Of a DNA stretch of 64,000 nt, positions 39,914-49,469 are shown piece by piece. Every line of letters starts with the position of its first letter. Position 1 is the first letter of the stretch. This DNA comes from Pseudomonas sp. RSB 5.4 (GTDB lineage Bacteria > Pseudomonadota > Gammaproteobacteria > Pseudomonadales > Pseudomonadaceae). The DNA is taken from contig NZ_CP146986.1 in NCBI RefSeq assembly GCF_037126175.1, forward strand, positions 3,810,501-3,874,500, written 5' to 3'. The notes under the pieces are model-generated. The model was not told the origin of the DNA, made no database searches, and was given only the letters and a program-made list of their open reading frames with translations. The translations under genes were made by a program, and so were the position numbers.

Positions 39914-41119
39914 ATGCCCATTGCCTTGCTCGCGCTGACCCTCAGCGCATTCGCCATCGGGACGACCGAGTTCGTCATCGTTGGCCTGTTACCCACCATT
40001 GGCGCCGATCTCGGCGTCAGCCTGCCGTCTGCCGGGCTGCTGGTCAGCCTCTATGCGTTGGGCGTTGCCATTGGCGCGCCGGTGCTGACTGCCCTCACCG
40101 GCAAAGTCCCGCGCAAACTGTTGCTGCTGTCGCTGATGGTGCTGTTCACCCTCGGCAACCTGCTGGCGTGGATGGCGCCGAGTTATGAATCGCTGGTGCT
40201 GGCGCGGATCGTTACCGGCCTGGCGCATGGAGTGTTCTTCTCCATCGGCTCGACCATTGCCACCAGTCTGGTGCCCAAGGAAAAAGCCGCCAGTGCGATT
40301 GCGATCATGTTCACCGGCCTCACCGTGGCCCTTGTGACCGGCGTGCCGCTGGGCACCTTCATTGGTCAGCATTTCGGCTGGCGCGAAACCTTCCTCGCCG
40401 TCTCGGCGCTGGGTGTGATCGCCTTCATCGGCAGCCTGCTGTATGTGCCGAACAACATCGCCCACAGCAAACCGGCGTCCCTGTTGCAACAGCTGCAAGT
40501 GCTGAAGCAACCGCGTCTGTTGCTGGTGTACGCCATGACTGCGATCGGTTACGGCGGCTCGTTCATCGCCTTCACTTTCCTTGCGCCGATCCTTCAGGAC
40601 ATCTCCGGCTTCAGCGCCGGCACCGTCAGCCTGGTGTTGCTGGTGTACGGCGTGTCGGTGGCGGTCGGCAACATCTGGGGCGGTAAACTGGCGGACAAAC
40701 GCGGGCCGATCAGTGCCCTGAAAATCATCTTTGCCCTGCTCGCCGCCGTGTTATTCGTACTGACCTTCACCGCCGGCAATCCATGGCTGGCGCTGGCCAC
40801 GGTGCTGGTGTGGGGCGCGGTGGCGTTCGGCAACGTGCCGGGTCTGCAGGTGTATGTGGTGCGTCAGGCTGAACATCACACACCGCAGGCAGTGGACGTG
40901 GCATCGGGGCTGAACATTGCTGCGTTCAACCTCGGGATTGCCGGCGGGGCGTGGGGCGGCGGGCTGATCGTCGAGCATCTGGGCCTGATTCATACGGCGT
41001 GGATCGGTGGTCTGGTGGTGCTGGTGGCGCTGGCACTCACCGCATGGAGCGGTCGACTGGATCGGCTCGGTCCGGTCTATGCCGAACCGGCTCAAGGCCG
41101 CGTATTCACGGGCCACTGA
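39914..41119 (+). CDS. MFS drug/sugar efflux transporter (DHA1, AraJ/YdhP-like)
   Basis: A 401-residue 12-helix MFS protein: MPIALLALTLSAFAIGTTEFVIVGLLPTI in helix one with the TTEF motif of this family, motif A-type LTGKVPRKLLL, and LARIVTGLAHGVFFSIG in helix four. Members export sugars or drugs (arabinose polymer, chloramphenicol-like). The ATG at 39914 follows CCGGAGTGCTGTC; the longer frame upstream runs into the repeat region. Monocistronic, with a REPIN just after it. Confidence 0.88.
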   Translation: MPIALLALTLSAFAIGTTEFVIVGLLPTIGADLGVSLPSAGLLVSLYALGVAIGAPVLTALTGKVPRKLLLLSLMVLFTLGNLLAWMAPSYESLVLARIVTGLAHGVFFSIGSTIATSLVPKEKAASAIAIMFTGLTVALVTGVPLGTFIGQHFGWRETFLAVSALGVIAFIGSLLYVPNNIAHSKPASLLQQLQVLKQPRLLLVYAMTAIGYGGSFIAFTFLAPILQDISGFSAGTVSLVLLVYGVSVAVGNIWGGKLADKRGPISALKIIFALLAAVLFVLTFTAGNPWLALATVLVWGAVAFGNVPGLQVYVVRQAEHHTPQAVDVASGLNIAAFNLGIAGGAWGGGLIVEHLGLIHTAWIGGLVVLVALALTAWSGRLDRLGPVYAEPAQGRVFTGH

Positions 41120-41126
41120 GTAACCC

Positions 41127-41216
41127 TGTGGGAGGGGGCTTGCTCCCGAAGACGGTGTATCAGTCGCCATTGTTGTTGACTGACCCACCGCCTTCGGGAG
41201 CAAGCCCCCTCCCACA
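41127..41216. repeat. REPIN
   Basis: TGTGGGAGGGGGCTTGCTCC at 41127 pairs with its complement ending at 41216; a GGGAGGGGGCTTGCTCCCGA variant of the family. Confidence 0.88.
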
Positions 41217-41334
41217 TTGAGATGTGTGGTTTTTGCAGAGAATGTACCGTCCGTAACGCCACCGAAACTTTCCCGAACCACCCACAGTCATCAACAGACA
41301 CAGGCTGTACGAGGACTGACAACGGGAGGGCGAC

Positions 41335-42261
41335 ATGGCAACGATTCACATCGGTATTTCCGGCTGGCGCTACGCTCCGTGGCGCGGGGATTTCTACCCG
41401 AAAGGACTGGCGCAGAAACGCGAATTGCAATTCGCTTCGCGGGCGGTCAACAGCATCGAAATCAATGGATCGTTCTACGCCCTGCAACGGCCCGAACGTT
41501 ATGCCCAGTGGTACGCCGAAACGCCCGACGACTTCGTGTTCAGCGTCAAGGCGCCGCGCTTCATCACCCATATTCGCCGTTTGCGCGAGATCGAAAAACC
41601 GTTGGCGAATTTCTTCGCCTCAGGGGTGCTGGAACTCAAGGAAAAACTCGGGCCGATCCTCTGGCAGTTCCCGCCGAACTTCAAATTCGATCCCGAGCGC
41701 TTCGAACACTTCCTCGCCCTGCTCCCTCACGACACTGAAGCGGCCGCCGCCCTCGCCCGCCAGCATGACTCGCACCTGCACGGCCACGCCAGCCTGAAGG
41801 CCTGGCGCAAAAAACCGCTGCGCCATGCCGTGGAAATTCGCAACGACAGCTTCATCGACCCCGACTTCGTGCGCTTGTTGAAACGCTACAACACCGCCCT
41901 GGTGATCGCCGACACCGCCGGCAAGTGGCCGTACCGCGAAGACCTCACCAGCGATTTCGTCTACCTGCGTCTGCACGGTGCCGAGGCACTTTACGCCAGC
42001 GGCTACAGCGAACCGGCGCTGCAGAACTGGGCCGAACGCATCGACGCCTGGCACCACGGTCAGCAACCGCGCGATGCGCATCTGATCGCGCCGCGCCTCA
42101 AGCCTCGGGCACGTAAATCCCGTGAAGTGTTCTGCTATTTCGACAACGACATCAAAGTCCGCGCGCCCTACGACGCCCGCAGTTTGCTGCACCGTTTTGA
42201 GCTGGATAAAACGCTCGCCACCACCCCCGGCGAACCGGCAGCCGAAGGGGTGTTGGCATGA
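41335..42261 (+). CDS. DUF72 (YecE-like) protein
   Basis: A 308-residue TIM-barrel-like DUF72 protein: [49 protein letters not shown] is the family signature, then [40 protein letters not shown] and [18 protein letters not shown]. Function unproven; some speculate a nuclease or sugar-related role. The stop overlaps the next gene (ATGA), so it belongs to a four-gene overlapped operon with an EEP hydrolase, ClsB and YbhN. Confidence 0.9.
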   Translation: MATIHIGISGWRYAPWRGDFYPKGLAQKRELQFASRAVNSIEINGSFYALQRPERYAQWYAETPDDFVFSVKAPRFITHIRRLREIEKPLANFFASGVLELKEKLGPILWQFPPNFKFDPERFEHFLALLPHDTEAAAALARQHDSHLHGHASLKAWRKKPLRHAVEIRNDSFIDPDFVRLLKRYNTALVIADTAGKWPYREDLTSDFVYLRLHGAEALYASGYSEPALQNWAERIDAWHHGQQPRDAHLIAPRLKPRARKSREVFCYFDNDIKVRAPYDARSLLHRFELDKTLATTPGEPAAEGVLA

Positions 42262-43055
42262 GTATTCCAGAGCCGGTCGGGGTCACCGACGAACAGACCA
42301 GCGTCGAAGTGTCGGTGCGCCGTTTCACTGTGCTGACGGTCAACACCCACAAGGGCTTCACCGCCCTCAATCGACGCTTCATCCTCCCGGAGTTGCGCGA
42401 AGCGGTGCGTAGCGTGGCGGCCGACGTGGTGTTTTTGCAGGAAGTCCACGGCACCCACGAACACCATCCCAAACGCTACAGCAACTGGCCGACGATGCCG
42501 CAATACGAGTTCCTCGCCGACAGCCTCTGGCCGCAGTTCGCCTATGGGCGCAACGCGGTGTATCCGGAGGGCGATCATGGCAATGCGTTGCTGTCGAAAT
42601 TCCAGATCATCCGCCACGACAACCTCGACGTCTCGATCAGCGGCCACGAAAACCGTGGCCTGTTGCATTGCGTGCTGCGCCTGCCCGGCGATGGCGTCGA
42701 GGTGCATGCGATCTGCGTGCATCTGGGCCTGCGCGAAAGCCATCGCAATGCGCAACTGAAGCTGCTCGGCGAGCGTCTGGCGGAGCTGCCGGTTGACGCC
42801 CCAGTGATCGTCGCCGGTGACTTCAATGACTGGCGCCAGCGCGCCGATGCGTTGCTCGAACCCTGCGGTCTGCGCGAGGTGTTCGCCGAGCATCACGGCA
42901 AACCGGCGCGCAGTTTTCCGGCACGCCTGCCGACGCTGCGGCTCGATCGTATTTACGTGCGTAACCTCAAGGCCAGCCAGCCGACAGTCCTGGCGAATCG
43001 GCCCTGGTCACACCTTTCCGACCACGCCCCGTTATCGGTGGAGATCGAATTATGA
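42258..43055 (+). CDS. ybhP: Endonuclease/exonuclease/phosphatase family protein (YbhP)
   Basis: A 265-residue EEP-superfamily hydrolase: [11 protein letters not shown] (metal Asn), VVFLQEVHG (catalytic Glu), [11 protein letters not shown] (Asp/Asn pair) and [12 protein letters not shown] (final His). All catalytic residues are present. It overlaps DUF72 upstream and clsB downstream by four bases each. In E. coli ybhP-clsB(ybhO)-ybhN is the same order, pointing to a lipid or phosphodiester substrate; the true substrate is unknown. Confidence 0.9.
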   Translation: MSIPEPVGVTDEQTSVEVSVRRFTVLTVNTHKGFTALNRRFILPELREAVRSVAADVVFLQEVHGTHEHHPKRYSNWPTMPQYEFLADSLWPQFAYGRNAVYPEGDHGNALLSKFQIIRHDNLDVSISGHENRGLLHCVLRLPGDGVEVHAICVHLGLRESHRNAQLKLLGERLAELPVDAPVIVAGDFNDWRQRADALLEPCGLREVFAEHHGKPARSFPARLPTLRLDRIYVRNLKASQPTVLANRPWSHLSDHAPLSVEIEL

Positions 43056-44326
43056 GCAGCGCACCGCTGGAGAAATCCGCCGTGGCACCGATCAGCATCA
43101 ACCCGCCGGTGCGCGAGCCCGGGCATGTCGATGTCGAGTACGGCTGGCAGGGCAACAACCGCATCGAGTTGCTGGAAAACGGCGAGGAATATTTCCCCCG
43201 GGTATTCGACGCCATGCGTGCGGCGAAGAGTGAAATCCTGCTGGAGACCTTCATCGTTTTCGAAGACAAGGTCGGTGCAGAGTTGCAGCAGATCCTGATC
43301 GACGCCGCCCGGCGTGGCGTGCGCACCACTGTCAGTCTCGACGGTTTTGGTTGTGGCGAATTGTCCACCGGTTATCTCGCGGCATTGAGCGATGCTGGCG
43401 TGCACCTGCAAATGTTCGATCCGGCGCCCAAACATCTGGGTTTTCGCACCAACTGGTTCCGCCGCCTGCACCGCAAGATTGTGGTGGTCGACGGATTGAT
43501 TGCGTTCATTGGCGGGATCAACTTTTCCGGCGATCACCTGGCCGATTTCGGCCCCGAGGCGAAACAGGATTACGCGGTGCAGATTCAGGGGCCGGCGGTC
43601 GCTGACATCCATCACTTCGCCCTGCTGCAAAGCGGTCGCCCGGGACGCGCACGGTTCTGGTGGCAGCGCCGGCGTCAGCGCCGGGCGGACATGGCTTTCA
43701 ACGATCACGACGGTCAGGTACGGCTGGTGTTTCGCGACAACGATCAGCATCACACCGACATCGAAGACGTGTATTTGCAGGCATTGCGCCGGGCCAAACG
43801 TCGGGTGGTGATCGCCAACGCCTACTTCTTCCCCGGCTACCGCCTGCTGCGCGAGATCCGCAATGCCGCGCGCCGTGGCGTCGAGGTGCGGCTGATCCTG
43901 CAAGGCCAGCCGGACATGCTGGTGGCGAAACTGGCGGCGCGCATGACCTACGACTACCTGCTCAAGGCCGGCGTGCAGATCCACGAATATTGCCAGCGCC
44001 CCCTGCACGGCAAAGTCGCCTTGGTGGATGAGGAATGGAGCACGGTCGGCTCGAGCAATCTCGACCCGCTGAGCCTGTCGCTCAACCTCGAAGCCAACGT
44101 GCTGATCCGCGACCGCGCGTTCAATCAGCATTTGTTCCAGCGCCTCGAAGACCTGAGCCAGAACCACTGCAAGGCCATGGACGCCGACATGTCCCCACGC
44201 GGGCGGATCTGGCACATGACCGTAGGGTTTCTGGTATTTCACTTCTTGCGGCATTTCCCGTCGATGGCCGGTTGGTTGCCGGCGCACAAACCGCGGCTCA
44301 AGCCGTTTCGGGGAGATATCCCATGA
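43052..44326 (+). CDS. clsB: Cardiolipin synthase B
   Basis: A 424-residue phospholipase D-type cardiolipin synthase. Two HKD motifs are intact: [22 protein letters not shown] (about residue 140) and [22 protein letters not shown] (about residue 318), each with the following GG/SN pattern. ClsB lacks the N-terminal membrane helices of ClsA, as here. It makes cardiolipin by transphosphatidylation. Overlaps with ybhP and ybhN couple their expression. Confidence 0.94.
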   Translation: MSSAPLEKSAVAPISINPPVREPGHVDVEYGWQGNNRIELLENGEEYFPRVFDAMRAAKSEILLETFIVFEDKVGAELQQILIDAARRGVRTTVSLDGFGCGELSTGYLAALSDAGVHLQMFDPAPKHLGFRTNWFRRLHRKIVVVDGLIAFIGGINFSGDHLADFGPEAKQDYAVQIQGPAVADIHHFALLQSGRPGRARFWWQRRRQRRADMAFNDHDGQVRLVFRDNDQHHTDIEDVYLQALRRAKRRVVIANAYFFPGYRLLREIRNAARRGVEVRLILQGQPDMLVAKLAARMTYDYLLKAGVQIHEYCQRPLHGKVALVDEEWSTVGSSNLDPLSLSLNLEANVLIRDRAFNQHLFQRLEDLSQNHCKAMDADMSPRGRIWHMTVGFLVFHFLRHFPSMAGWLPAHKPRLKPFRGDIP

Positions 44327-45297
44327 GCCATTCCCATGCGCAATCGGCGCCTGCCGTGCATTCTCGCTGGAGTCGCTGGAAACGCCCGCTGACCCTGCTG
44401 TTCTTCCTCGCGCTGATCGTGTTGCTGACGATGTTCGCCAGCCGCATCGAATGGGCGGAAGTCCTGCAAACCCTGGCTGACTTCAAGGTCCGCACGCTGA
44501 TCATCGCCGCCAGCCTGACCCTGCTGAGCTTTCTCACCTACGCCAGTTTCGACCTGATCGGCCGCACCTACATTCGCCAGGACCTGACCTGGAAGCAGAT
44601 CCTGCCGGTGGGGATCATCAGCTATGCGTTCAACCTCAATCTCAGTGCCTGGGTCGGCGGGATCGCCATGCGCTATCGGCTATATTCGCGCCTGGGTGTG
44701 AGCAAAGGCAACATCGCCAAAATCCTCGGCCTGAGCCTGGCGACCAACTGGTTCGGCTACATGACGATTGCCGGCGCGGTGTTCAGCAGCGGTCTGGTGA
44801 GCATGCCGCCGGGCTGGAAAATCAGCAGCGATGCATTGCAGGGCATCGGCGTGCTGTTACTGCTGTTGAGTGCCGGTTACCTCGCCGCCTGCCAGTTCTC
44901 GAAGCGCCGCGAGTGGTCGATTCGCGGGGTGGAAATCAACCTGCCGTCACTGCGCATGGCCGTGCTGCAGTTGCTGCTCGGCGCATTGAACTGGTCGCTG
45001 ATGGCGGCGGTGATTTTCACTCTGCTGCCGAGCAAACTGGATTATCCGTTGGTGCTTGGCGTACTGCTGATCAGTGCGATAGCCGGGGTCATCACGCACA
45101 TTCCGGCGGGACTAGGGGTGCTGGAGGCGGTGTTCGTCGCGCTGCTGCAGCACGAAGCTTCACGCGGGAGTCTGGTGGCGGGGTTGCTGGCGTATCGGGC
45201 GATTTATTTTCTGCTGCCGTTGTTGATTACGGTGGTGATGTATTTGTTGGTGGAGGCCAAGGCCAAGGCGTTGCGGATCGAGAAGAAACCGTCCTGA
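44323..45297 (+). CDS. ybhN: YbhN-like membrane protein (LPG synthetase transmembrane region)
   Basis: A 324-residue integral membrane protein with about eight helices: LTLLFFLALIVLLTMFA, IIAASLTLLSFLTYASFDLIG, the family stretch VGIISYAFNLNLSAWVGGIAMRYRLYSRLGVS, and the late PAGLGVLEAVFVALL. This is the UPF0104/MprF-type flippase-like domain. In E. coli YbhN lies beside ClsB. A role in moving or sensing phospholipids is a plausible inference. The ATG overlaps the clsB stop (ATGA). Confidence 0.9.
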   Translation: MSHSHAQSAPAVHSRWSRWKRPLTLLFFLALIVLLTMFASRIEWAEVLQTLADFKVRTLIIAASLTLLSFLTYASFDLIGRTYIRQDLTWKQILPVGIISYAFNLNLSAWVGGIAMRYRLYSRLGVSKGNIAKILGLSLATNWFGYMTIAGAVFSSGLVSMPPGWKISSDALQGIGVLLLLLSAGYLAACQFSKRREWSIRGVEINLPSLRMAVLQLLLGALNWSLMAAVIFTLLPSKLDYPLVLGVLLISAIAGVITHIPAGLGVLEAVFVALLQHEASRGSLVAGLLAYRAIYFLLPLLITVVMYLLVEAKAKALRIEKKPS

Positions 45298-45319
45298 TTT
45301 TGTTGTGAAACTGAAAAGG

Positions 45320-45390
45320 CTATCGCGAGCAGGCTCACTCCTACAGGGGGAGCGCATTTCAAATTGTAGGAGTGAGCCTGCTCGCGATGG
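45320..45390. repeat. REPIN
   Basis: CTATCGCGAGCAGGCTCACT and complement ending CTCGCGATGG at 45390; a GGAGTGAGCCTGCTCGCGAT variant between convergent ybhN and the hydrolase gene. Confidence 0.88.
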
Positions 45391-45411
45391 CGTCCGAAAG
45401 GGCACCAAAGA

Positions 45412-46170
45412 TCATGTGGACTGGATGATGCTCAACCGCTCACCGACCACCATCTCGGTAATCCAGTCCACCAGAATCGAGGTATAGGCCTGCTGCGAAA
45501 CCGGCTCGCTCAAGGCATGGTCGGCGCCGTCGATAATCCGGTGCGTCAGCGAATGGGTCTGCTGACAGGCCGCGCGGTAACTCATGATCGTCGCGTGGGG
45601 CACGTAGTCGTCGGTTTCCGATTCCACCAGCAACACATCTCCGGTGAATTGCGAACAGGCGTGCAGCGCACGATTGCTGTCAGCACGGACCAACGTCGCC
45701 CGGTAATCCCGCAGGTCAGCCTTGTCCAGATCACGCTTGGGCGTGTGCCATTGCTCGTCGCGATACAGCGCCGGCACTCGCAGCGCCAGCCAGCGCACCG
45801 GGCGCAACGAGGTGAGGATCGAAGCCAGGTAACCGCCATAACTGGTGCCGACCACCGCAATCGCCGAGGTGTCGAGCGCCGGGTGCGCCAGCAGGCGATC
45901 GTAGGCGGCGAGCAAGTCGCGCAGGTTGTCCTCGCGTGTGACCCGGGTCAACGGAATGCCGGTACCACCGGTGTGCCCGCGAAGGTCGAAGGTCAGGCAG
46001 ACACAGCCAAGCCCGGCGATGCCCTTGGCGCGCTCCAGATCGCGCTCCTGGCTACCGCCCCAGCCGTGAACAAACAACACCCCGGGGACTTTCGATTTGG
46101 GACTGAGAAACGTCCCGCTCATCTGCTCGTCATCAATGTCGATCTGAATGCTTTCGCTTCTAGCCGTCAT
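45412..46170 (-). CDS. Alpha/beta hydrolase
   Basis: A 252-residue alpha/beta hydrolase: VLFVHGWGGSQERDL gives the oxyanion-hole HGWGG, TFDLRGHTGGTG follows, the nucleophile elbow is GTSYGG (Ser near residue 109), the acid is in VESETDDYVP and the His in DGADHALSEP. The fold is that of dienelactone-hydrolase-like or peptidase-like enzymes. It overlaps the DUF3182 gene by 11 bases, so the two are co-translated. Substrate unknown. Confidence 0.85.
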   Translation of the reverse strand: MTARSESIQIDIDDEQMSGTFLSPKSKVPGVLFVHGWGGSQERDLERAKGIAGLGCVCLTFDLRGHTGGTGIPLTRVTREDNLRDLLAAYDRLLAHPALDTSAIAVVGTSYGGYLASILTSLRPVRWLALRVPALYRDEQWHTPKRDLDKADLRDYRATLVRADSNRALHACSQFTGDVLLVESETDDYVPHATIMSYRAACQQTHSLTHRIIDGADHALSEPVSQQAYTSILVDWITEMVVGERLSIIQST

Positions 46171-47269
46171 AGGATTTGACCGTTACGTATTTGAGAAGGA
46201 AGTCGCTGTTCTCTGCTGGCCCGCGATAGATTTCGATGGCGTCGGCCGGCAGGGTCTGATCGTTGTACGTCTCCACCGTCGACACGCGGATCGCCGGCAT
46301 ATCTGGATCGTTGACAAAGCTTTGCAGCGCGGCCAGTTCAGCGCTGCTGGCACCGCCCATGCGCCAGGACTGTTCGAGTACCCCGCTACGAGGTTTGCCA
46401 TTGCTGTCCAGTCCTTGGGCAATGTCGTAGTTGCGCCGCGAGGCGTAGAAATCTGGATAAGCCTCATCCGCCGCCCGGTCGAAAATCTGTGCCTGCTTGA
46501 TGGCCAGTCGTACGTCATCCGGCAAATCCAGCGCCAGCAGATCTTCGTAACCGCCCTGCACTACCAACAGATTCGAACCACCATAGACGTCTTCGCCATG
46601 GGCATCCTTGGTCAAGTATTGATCACCGCAGTAGCTCAGCACTTTGTCGCCGATGAATGACTGGCCAACGCTGTGGGTGAAGACCTTGCTCAAGTCCTGC
46701 TCCAGCACCACGCCATCGTGAAACAACGCTTTTGCTTCTGCACGGGCCAGTACTTCATCGAGCGCGTCGAGGCTGTTGATAACTTCCTGGCCGCGACCGG
46801 CACAGGCGTGAATCGGCTTCAGGCGGATCGGCCCGCTGTACAGCAGATGCTCGGCAGCGGGTCGCGCATCTTCCACGGCAAACACCGTCAAGCCGTCGAG
46901 CACCACATCGCGCACGCGCTCGGAAAATTGCGGCGCCCAGCCTTGCGGCGCGTGAGCCAGATGACTGCGCAAGCCGTGGCTGATGGCTTTGGTGCAAATG
47001 AAATCGTGTTCGACGTACCCGCCCCACAAATCGCCGGGGCCCTTGATCCCCAGTTTACGCGCGCTGGCCGGGCCAACAATGGTCTGGGTCGGCAGCCAAT
47101 ACAAATCTCGACCGCGATGCTTCTGCGGGTCAAAACTTCCGCCGAAGCTGAGTCCCAGAATCTGCGCCAGCCAGCGGGCAAGTGCCTTGTTAGTCTGCAC
47201 TTCATGTTGCGGCGCCCCGGCCCGAACCGAATGGGCGACGACCACTTTCCTGCTCGACATCGGGGTCAT
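46160..47269 (-). CDS. DUF3182 family protein, possibly ATP-grasp-like
   Basis: A 369-residue cytoplasmic protein. It has a conserved start (KVVVAHSVRAGAPQHEVQTNKALARWLAQ) and RLKPIHACAGRGQEVI with a following DGVVLEQDLSK, which resemble the Lys/Gly-rich loop and the VLEE strand of ATP-grasp ligases; that link is my inference. The ATG at 47269 follows AAGGGGGACGC. It overlaps the alpha/beta hydrolase. Whether it shares function with the peptide cluster 183 bases upstream is doubtful, since base composition changes there. Confidence 0.78.
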   Translation of the reverse strand: MTPMSSRKVVVAHSVRAGAPQHEVQTNKALARWLAQILGLSFGGSFDPQKHRGRDLYWLPTQTIVGPASARKLGIKGPGDLWGGYVEHDFICTKAISHGLRSHLAHAPQGWAPQFSERVRDVVLDGLTVFAVEDARPAAEHLLYSGPIRLKPIHACAGRGQEVINSLDALDEVLARAEAKALFHDGVVLEQDLSKVFTHSVGQSFIGDKVLSYCGDQYLTKDAHGEDVYGGSNLLVVQGGYEDLLALDLPDDVRLAIKQAQIFDRAADEAYPDFYASRRNYDIAQGLDSNGKPRSGVLEQSWRMGGASSAELAALQSFVNDPDMPAIRVSTVETYNDQTLPADAIEIYRGPAENSDFLLKYVTVKSYDG

Positions 47270-47451
47270 GCGTCCCCCTTCAAGCCAGTTGATGAATGTA
47301 ACCAGAGAACTGCAGAGATCAGGCCAATCGCCTGGCGCCGGGAATGCCAAAATGAATCAATCGCTTGGAACAAGCATGGTGGCATCAAGCCTGTTCCAAT
47401 CTGCACGACTGCCAGCGAATCCGCGGCAATTTGCACGAAACGGAACGCCGG

Positions 47452-48186
47452 CTACTGCTGACTGACTTCGTTCCAGATGGCATCGAACATGACACAACGT
47501 TTGAGGATAGCCTGACGCCCGATTTGAATCGCAAGCCGCTTGGCTTCAGGAGTCTGGTGAGTCAGGCGTTGCAGAATTCCCAACATGGTAATCGCGTGGT
47601 CCTCATCCTCTTCGATATGCAGGCGAAAGAACTCCAGGCCTTCCTCACTGACATTCAGTCCCTCCAGTGCCAGGAGAATCGGTTTGTAAATCAGCGGCAC
47701 AATGGCTTCGGCTCCCAGGCAGAGTGCTGCGAGGCCCTCGACAGGATTTTCACTGCGGCAACGCTGCATGATGCATTGGGTGAAATCCACGGTCTGAGGT
47801 AAAGGCGATTCTGCCAAGGGATGGGTGCCCAGGATCCGCAGCGACCTTTGAAAAAGCTCGGCATGCGTGAGCTTGTTGTCACCATCAATGCCCATTTCCT
47901 CCTGCATGTTTTCCATCAGCAATTTGATGTCGCCAACGGACTCAAGGCGATTGATGATCGCACACAGAAAGCGGGTAAAGTTTCGCGAGTAGTAATGATG
48001 CTGGATCAGAAAGTAACGCATCCCCTTCAGGGAAACATGACCGTTTTGCATTGCCAGCAACAGCTCATGATTAACCAATCCATCTAACGCATCAGCGTCC
48101 AGCCATTCGTCCCATAATGTGCCTCCGGTCATGAGCTTAATGACCTTCGCCCTATCGCCCCGATTCAACTCTTTGTCTGCTTCCAA
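47452..48186 (-). CDS. Heme-oxygenase-like metal oxidase (HDO, CADD/PqqC-type) of a putative RiPP cluster
   Basis: A 244-residue all-helical protein. Candidate metal ligands in the HDO pattern are E97 (QEEMG), H108, E160 (LGAEAIVP), H190, D194 and H197; HIEEDEDH has exactly the HxxxDxxH spacing of CADD/UndA-type diiron oxidases. TenA and PqqC share the fold. The frame has no early ATG; the TTG at 48186 has AAGGA eight bases upstream and is the likely start, with ATG at 48132 as an alternative. It is the last gene of the 50725-47452 cluster and is presumed to oxidise the peptide. Confidence 0.75.
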   Translation of the reverse strand: MEADKELNRGDRAKVIKLMTGGTLWDEWLDADALDGLVNHELLLAMQNGHVSLKGMRYFLIQHHYYSRNFTRFLCAIINRLESVGDIKLLMENMQEEMGIDGDNKLTHAELFQRSLRILGTHPLAESPLPQTVDFTQCIMQRCRSENPVEGLAALCLGAEAIVPLIYKPILLALEGLNVSEEGLEFFRLHIEEDEDHAITMLGILQRLTHQTPEAKRLAIQIGRQAILKRCVMFDAIWNEVSQQ

Positions 48187-48188
48187 CT

Positions 48189-48218
48189 TTAAATTCCTTT
48201 TAATTCTTTATCAGCCAT
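48189..48218 (-). other. Nine-codon mini-ORF (MADKELKGI) before the HDO gene
   Basis: ATG at 48218 reads MADKELKGI and stops at 48189, three bases before the HDO TTG start. Its ADKEL repeats residues 3-7 of the HDO protein (EADKELNRG), with different codons. It could be a coupled leader peptide, a duplication remnant or chance; its own ribosome binding site is poor. Confidence 0.25.
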
Positions 48219-48275
48219 CCTGCCGATCGCAACGTTCCAGTTATTCCGAAACCCCGAAAACTTAAAAAACCATAT

Positions 48276-49469
48276 TCATTGTGCGTCGCTGTAAATGACC
48301 GGGCGCTCAAACCTGGCCAGAAAGTAAGCACATAGAGAGGCGAAAATGATGCACAGACCGCCTGACGCAAAAATCACAGCGCTGCTCGAGAAATGCAGTA
48401 ACAGCCATCCACTCAGCAGGCTCGCCGGTGGAATCGCGAGGTAGGCAATGAGCCGTGTAACTCCTACCGTTCGCCCTAGAATGGTTTGCGGCACCACTTG
48501 CTGGCGATAGGTGAAAAAAGCGATGACCACCACGGATTGGCAACCGGTAGAAAGCGCCCACAGTGCCGAAAGTGACCACGGATCGTTGGCCATCGCCCCC
48601 ATCAGCGTGAACACCCCGGCCAGCAAACAGCTTCGACGGATAAGAATGCCGGCCAGATATCTCTTCACCAGAAACGCCCCCGTAGCTGATCCGGCGACGG
48701 CACCTGCACCAATGAGCCCGTAGTAATAGCCGACATCACTCAATGGCACGGCCAGTAGCGTGGTGTAGACATAGACAAGGCTGGCACCGATCAAGGCGAA
48801 ACCGAAATTGCAGAAAAAGAACAGCATGACAAACGAACACAGTTCTCGCTGCTGGATGACATACAGCAGTCCGGCTTTGATTTCCGTGAATACCCGCGTG
48901 GTGGCAGGCGCAGGCCTACCCTGCTCTTTAAGCAAGAAGCAAAGCGGCAGGGATAGCGCAAATCCGACAATGCTGCCAATGAGCAACTGCTCTTTGGTAC
49001 TAATGGCGAGCAAGGCCGCAACGCCGATTGGCGCAACGATGCGAATGATGTTGTCACTGGCGTTGATGATCGCATTGAATCGATGAAGTTTGGGCCCCTC
49101 GATCAGCGCAGGCGCAATGCTCTGGAAAACCGGGTGGTGGGTGGCACCGACGCTTGCCAACAGAAAGCTCAGCAGTAACAGAGTGATACTCAAGCTGCTC
49201 CCGGACAGCGTACTCACGGCAGCATATATAAGGCAGCCGGTGACGATGTTGATCAGATCACCACCGATCAAAAAACGCCGTTTGCTGTAGCGATCACTCC
49301 ACACACCGGCGAAGGGCGTGACCAGTATGTAGGGCGCCATCGCGGCGAAAAAAGCCAGCGACGTCCAGACTGGGGAGCCGGTCTGCTCATAAACATAAAG
49401 CGGGATCAGAAACGCGATGGCCCATGAGCAGATGGACGTGATGGCATAGGACGCCAGGAGTTTGAACAT
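48276..49469 (-). CDS. MFS exporter of the putative RiPP cluster (EntS-like)
   Basis: A 397-residue 12-helix MFS_3-type protein: LLASYAITSICSWAIAFLIPLYVYEQTGSPVWTSLAFFAAMAPYILVTPFAGVWSDRYSKRRFLIGG holds motif A (GVWSDRYSKRR). It is closest in layout to EntS and macrolide exporters. The ATG follows the E1 gene stop directly (TAGATG on the minus strand), so the two are translationally linked. The likely job is exporting the modified peptide or giving self-immunity. Composition is less GC-rich than the flanks. Confidence 0.85.
   Translation of the reverse strand: MFKLLASYAITSICSWAIAFLIPLYVYEQTGSPVWTSLAFFAAMAPYILVTPFAGVWSDRYSKRRFLIGGDLINIVTGCLIYAAVSTLSGSSLSITLLLLSFLLASVGATHHPVFQSIAPALIEGPKLHRFNAIINASDNIIRIVAPIGVAALLAISTKEQLLIGSIVGFALSLPLCFLLKEQGRPAPATTRVFTEIKAGLLYVIQQRELCSFVMLFFFCNFGFALIGASLVYVYTTLLAVPLSDVGYYYGLIGAGAVAGSATGAFLVKRYLAGILIRRSCLLAGVFTLMGAMANDPWSLSALWALSTGCQSVVVIAFFTYRQQVVPQTILGRTVGVTRLIAYLAIPPASLLSGWLLLHFSSSAVIFASGGLCIIFASLCAYFLARFERPVIYSDAQ

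Noticed and set aside
45412..47269. Hydrolase and DUF3182 as part of the peptide cluster
   Set aside because: They are separated by 183 bases, have the composition of the core genome, and as I recall the pair occurs in pseudomonads without the E1/HDO genes; membership cannot be supported.
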